In this document: piece by piece, positions 4,724-5,916 of the stretch
Numbering within the stretch: position 1 is the first letter of the stretch
How the letters are laid out: each line of letters opens with the position of its first letter
DNA from: an uncultured Bacteroidales bacterium
GTDB lineage: Bacteria > Bacteroidota > Bacteroidia > Bacteroidales > P3
NCBI GenBank assembly: GCA_947179195.1
Contig: CAMXAS010000085.1
Coordinates: 1-5,916, forward strand
Length of the DNA stretch: 5,916 bases
Direction of reading: 5' to 3'
Made by a program: the position numbers and the translations under genes
Notes under the pieces: model-generated
Databases searched by the model: none
Seen by the model: the letters and a program-made list of their open reading frames with translations, nothing else
Told to the model about the DNA's origin: nothing

Positions 4724-5916
4724 ATGAACTGGAGAAACCTAATCCAAATCGCGCTCCGTGCGCTCAACAACAATAAGCTGCGCTGTTTCCTGACCATGCT
4801 CGGCATCATGATAGGCGTGGCCTCGGTCATCGCCATGCTGGCCATCGGCCAGGGGTCGAAACGCAGCATCAAGGCGCAGATTTCGGAAATGGGGTCGAAC
4901 ATGATTATGATACACCCCGGCACGATGCGCATGGGCGGCGTAAGACAGAGCGCGGCCGACATGGAAAGCCTCAAGTTGGAAGACTACATGGCCATCAAGG
5001 ACTTGCCGCATATCGACCTCTGCTCGCCCTCGGTCAACGCCAGCGGACAAGCCATCTACGGCGCCAACAACACGCCCACGACGCTTTACGGCGTCAATCC
5101 CGAATATACGGGCATCCGTATGTATGAGGTGGAAGACGGCGAGATGTTTACCGAAGACGATATCCGCCATATCGCCAAGGTCTGCGTTATCGGCAAGACG
5201 GTGGCCACCGAACTGTTCGGCGAGCACGGCGACCCGCTCGGGCAGACGATACGGTTCAACAAGACGCCTTTCAAAATCATCGGCGTGTTGAAGAAGAAAG
5301 GCTACAACTCGATGGGACAAGACCAGGACGACTTGATTTTGGCGCCCTACACCTCGGTTCAGAAACGGATTTTAGCCATCACGCACCTGCGCGGCATCTT
5401 CGCCTCGGCCACGAGCGAGGAAGCGAGCCGCGAAGCCATAGAGGAAATCCGCGCCGTATTGCGCGAAAACCACCGCATCGGCGAATTCGACGAGGAGGAC
5501 TTTACAATCCGGTCGCAGGAGGAGTTGAGTTCGATGATGAGTTCGACCACCAACCTGATGACGGTGCTGTTGGCCTGCATCGCCGGCATCTCGCTGCTGG
5601 TGGGCGGCATCGGCATCATGAACATCATGTACGTTTCGGTGACCGAACGCACGCGGGAAATCGGCCTGAGGATGTCCATCGGCGCCAAGGGGCGGCATAT
5701 CCTGTGGCAGTTTCTGATTGAGGCCGTCATCATCAGCGTTTCGGGCGGCATCATCGGCGTGCTGCTCGGCGTGGGCGCGGCCGTGGCGATTAAATTGATT
5801 GCCGGCTGGCCGGTTTACGTGCAGCTGTATTCGGTCGTGCTCTCGTTCGCCGTCTGCACCGTAACCGGCATCTTCTTCGGATGGTACCCGGCCCGCAAGG
5901 CCGCCAGCCTTGACCC
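4724..5916 (+). CDS. macB: MacB-type ABC transporter permease (cut by window edge)
   Basis: The frame is open from ATG 4724 to the window end, 397 full codons. The product has the MacB permease plan. A short amphipathic N-terminus is followed by TM1 (about 20-42, LRCFLTMLGIMIGVASVIAM). A large periplasmic MacB_PCD domain spans about 43-275. TM2 is about 277-304, with the conserved GGIGIMNIMYVSVTERTREIGLRMSIGA running into the cytoplasmic coupling region (308-321). TM3 is about 328-357 and TM4 about 366-388. The final visible residues, WYPARKAASLDP, are the family's usual C-terminus (normally followed by IxALRYE), so only around 5-10 codons should be missing. It should dimerise, receive the ATPase on the cytoplasmic side, and engage the MacA hexamer in the periplasm. 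This mechanotransmission-type permease moves substrate from the periplasm rather than across the inner membrane. Its stop codon and any downstream operon genes lie outside the window. Confidence 0.94.
   Translation, partial: MNWRNLIQIALRALNNNKLRCFLTMLGIMIGVASVIAMLAIGQGSKRSIKAQISEMGSNMIMIHPGTMRMGGVRQSAADMESLKLEDYMAIKDLPHIDLCSPSVNASGQAIYGANNTPTTLYGVNPEYTGIRMYEVEDGEMFTEDDIRHIAKVCVIGKTVATELFGEHGDPLGQTIRFNKTPFKIIGVLKKKGYNSMGQDQDDLILAPYTSVQKRILAITHLRGIFASATSEEASREAIEEIRAVLRENHRIGEFDEEDFTIRSQEELSSMMSSTTNLMTVLLACIAGISLLVGGIGIMNIMYVSVTERTREIGLRMSIGAKGRHILWQFLIEAVIISVSGGIIGVLLGVGAAVAIKLIAGWPVYVQLYSVVLSFAVCTVTGIFFGWYPARKAASLD

Noticed and set aside
4180..4974. Minus-strand open frame (264 codons) across the ATPase/permease junction
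   Set aside because: It crosses two well-supported plus-strand genes and has no domain of its own.

Overview
The window looks like chromosomal DNA of a fairly G+C-rich member of the Bacteroidales. Four sites match the Bacteroidetes promoter consensus (TTTG, 18-21 nt, TAnnTTTG). The start codons mostly lack Shine-Dalgarno sequences. The tRNA has no encoded CCA, and the adaptor protein of the efflux pump has a lipoprotein signal. A Rikenellaceae/Alistipes-like source would fit the base composition, but I cannot fix the genus from sequence alone.

Layout. Positions 1-344 are AT-rich (about 41% G+C by hand count over 1-300) and hold no convincing gene. They carry a leftward promoter for a gene outside the window and a 116-nt imperfect palindrome (75-190). 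Next is a two-gene toxin-antitoxin module of the HigBA type (345-1014). Its promoter has a perfect 10-bp palindrome overlapping the -7 box. A stand-alone tRNA-Lys(CTT) gene follows (1078-1150), with its own promoter and a strong intrinsic terminator (1161-1190).

From about 1263 to the right edge runs an operon for a MacAB-TolC-type tripartite exporter. It encodes a TolC-family outer-membrane channel, a MacA-type periplasmic adaptor (probable lipoprotein), an ABC ATPase and a MacB-type permease. The permease is cut by the window edge within a few codons of its expected end. In E. coli MacB the ATPase and permease are one polypeptide; here they are two genes 1 nt apart. The four gene products would form one trans-envelope pump: the ATPase drives the MacB dimer, and the adaptor couples it to the outer-membrane channel. 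The substrate cannot be read from the sequence.

No clearly new biological system is visible. The least explained parts are the large palindrome at 75-190 and the short palindromes that sit in or on the promoters.
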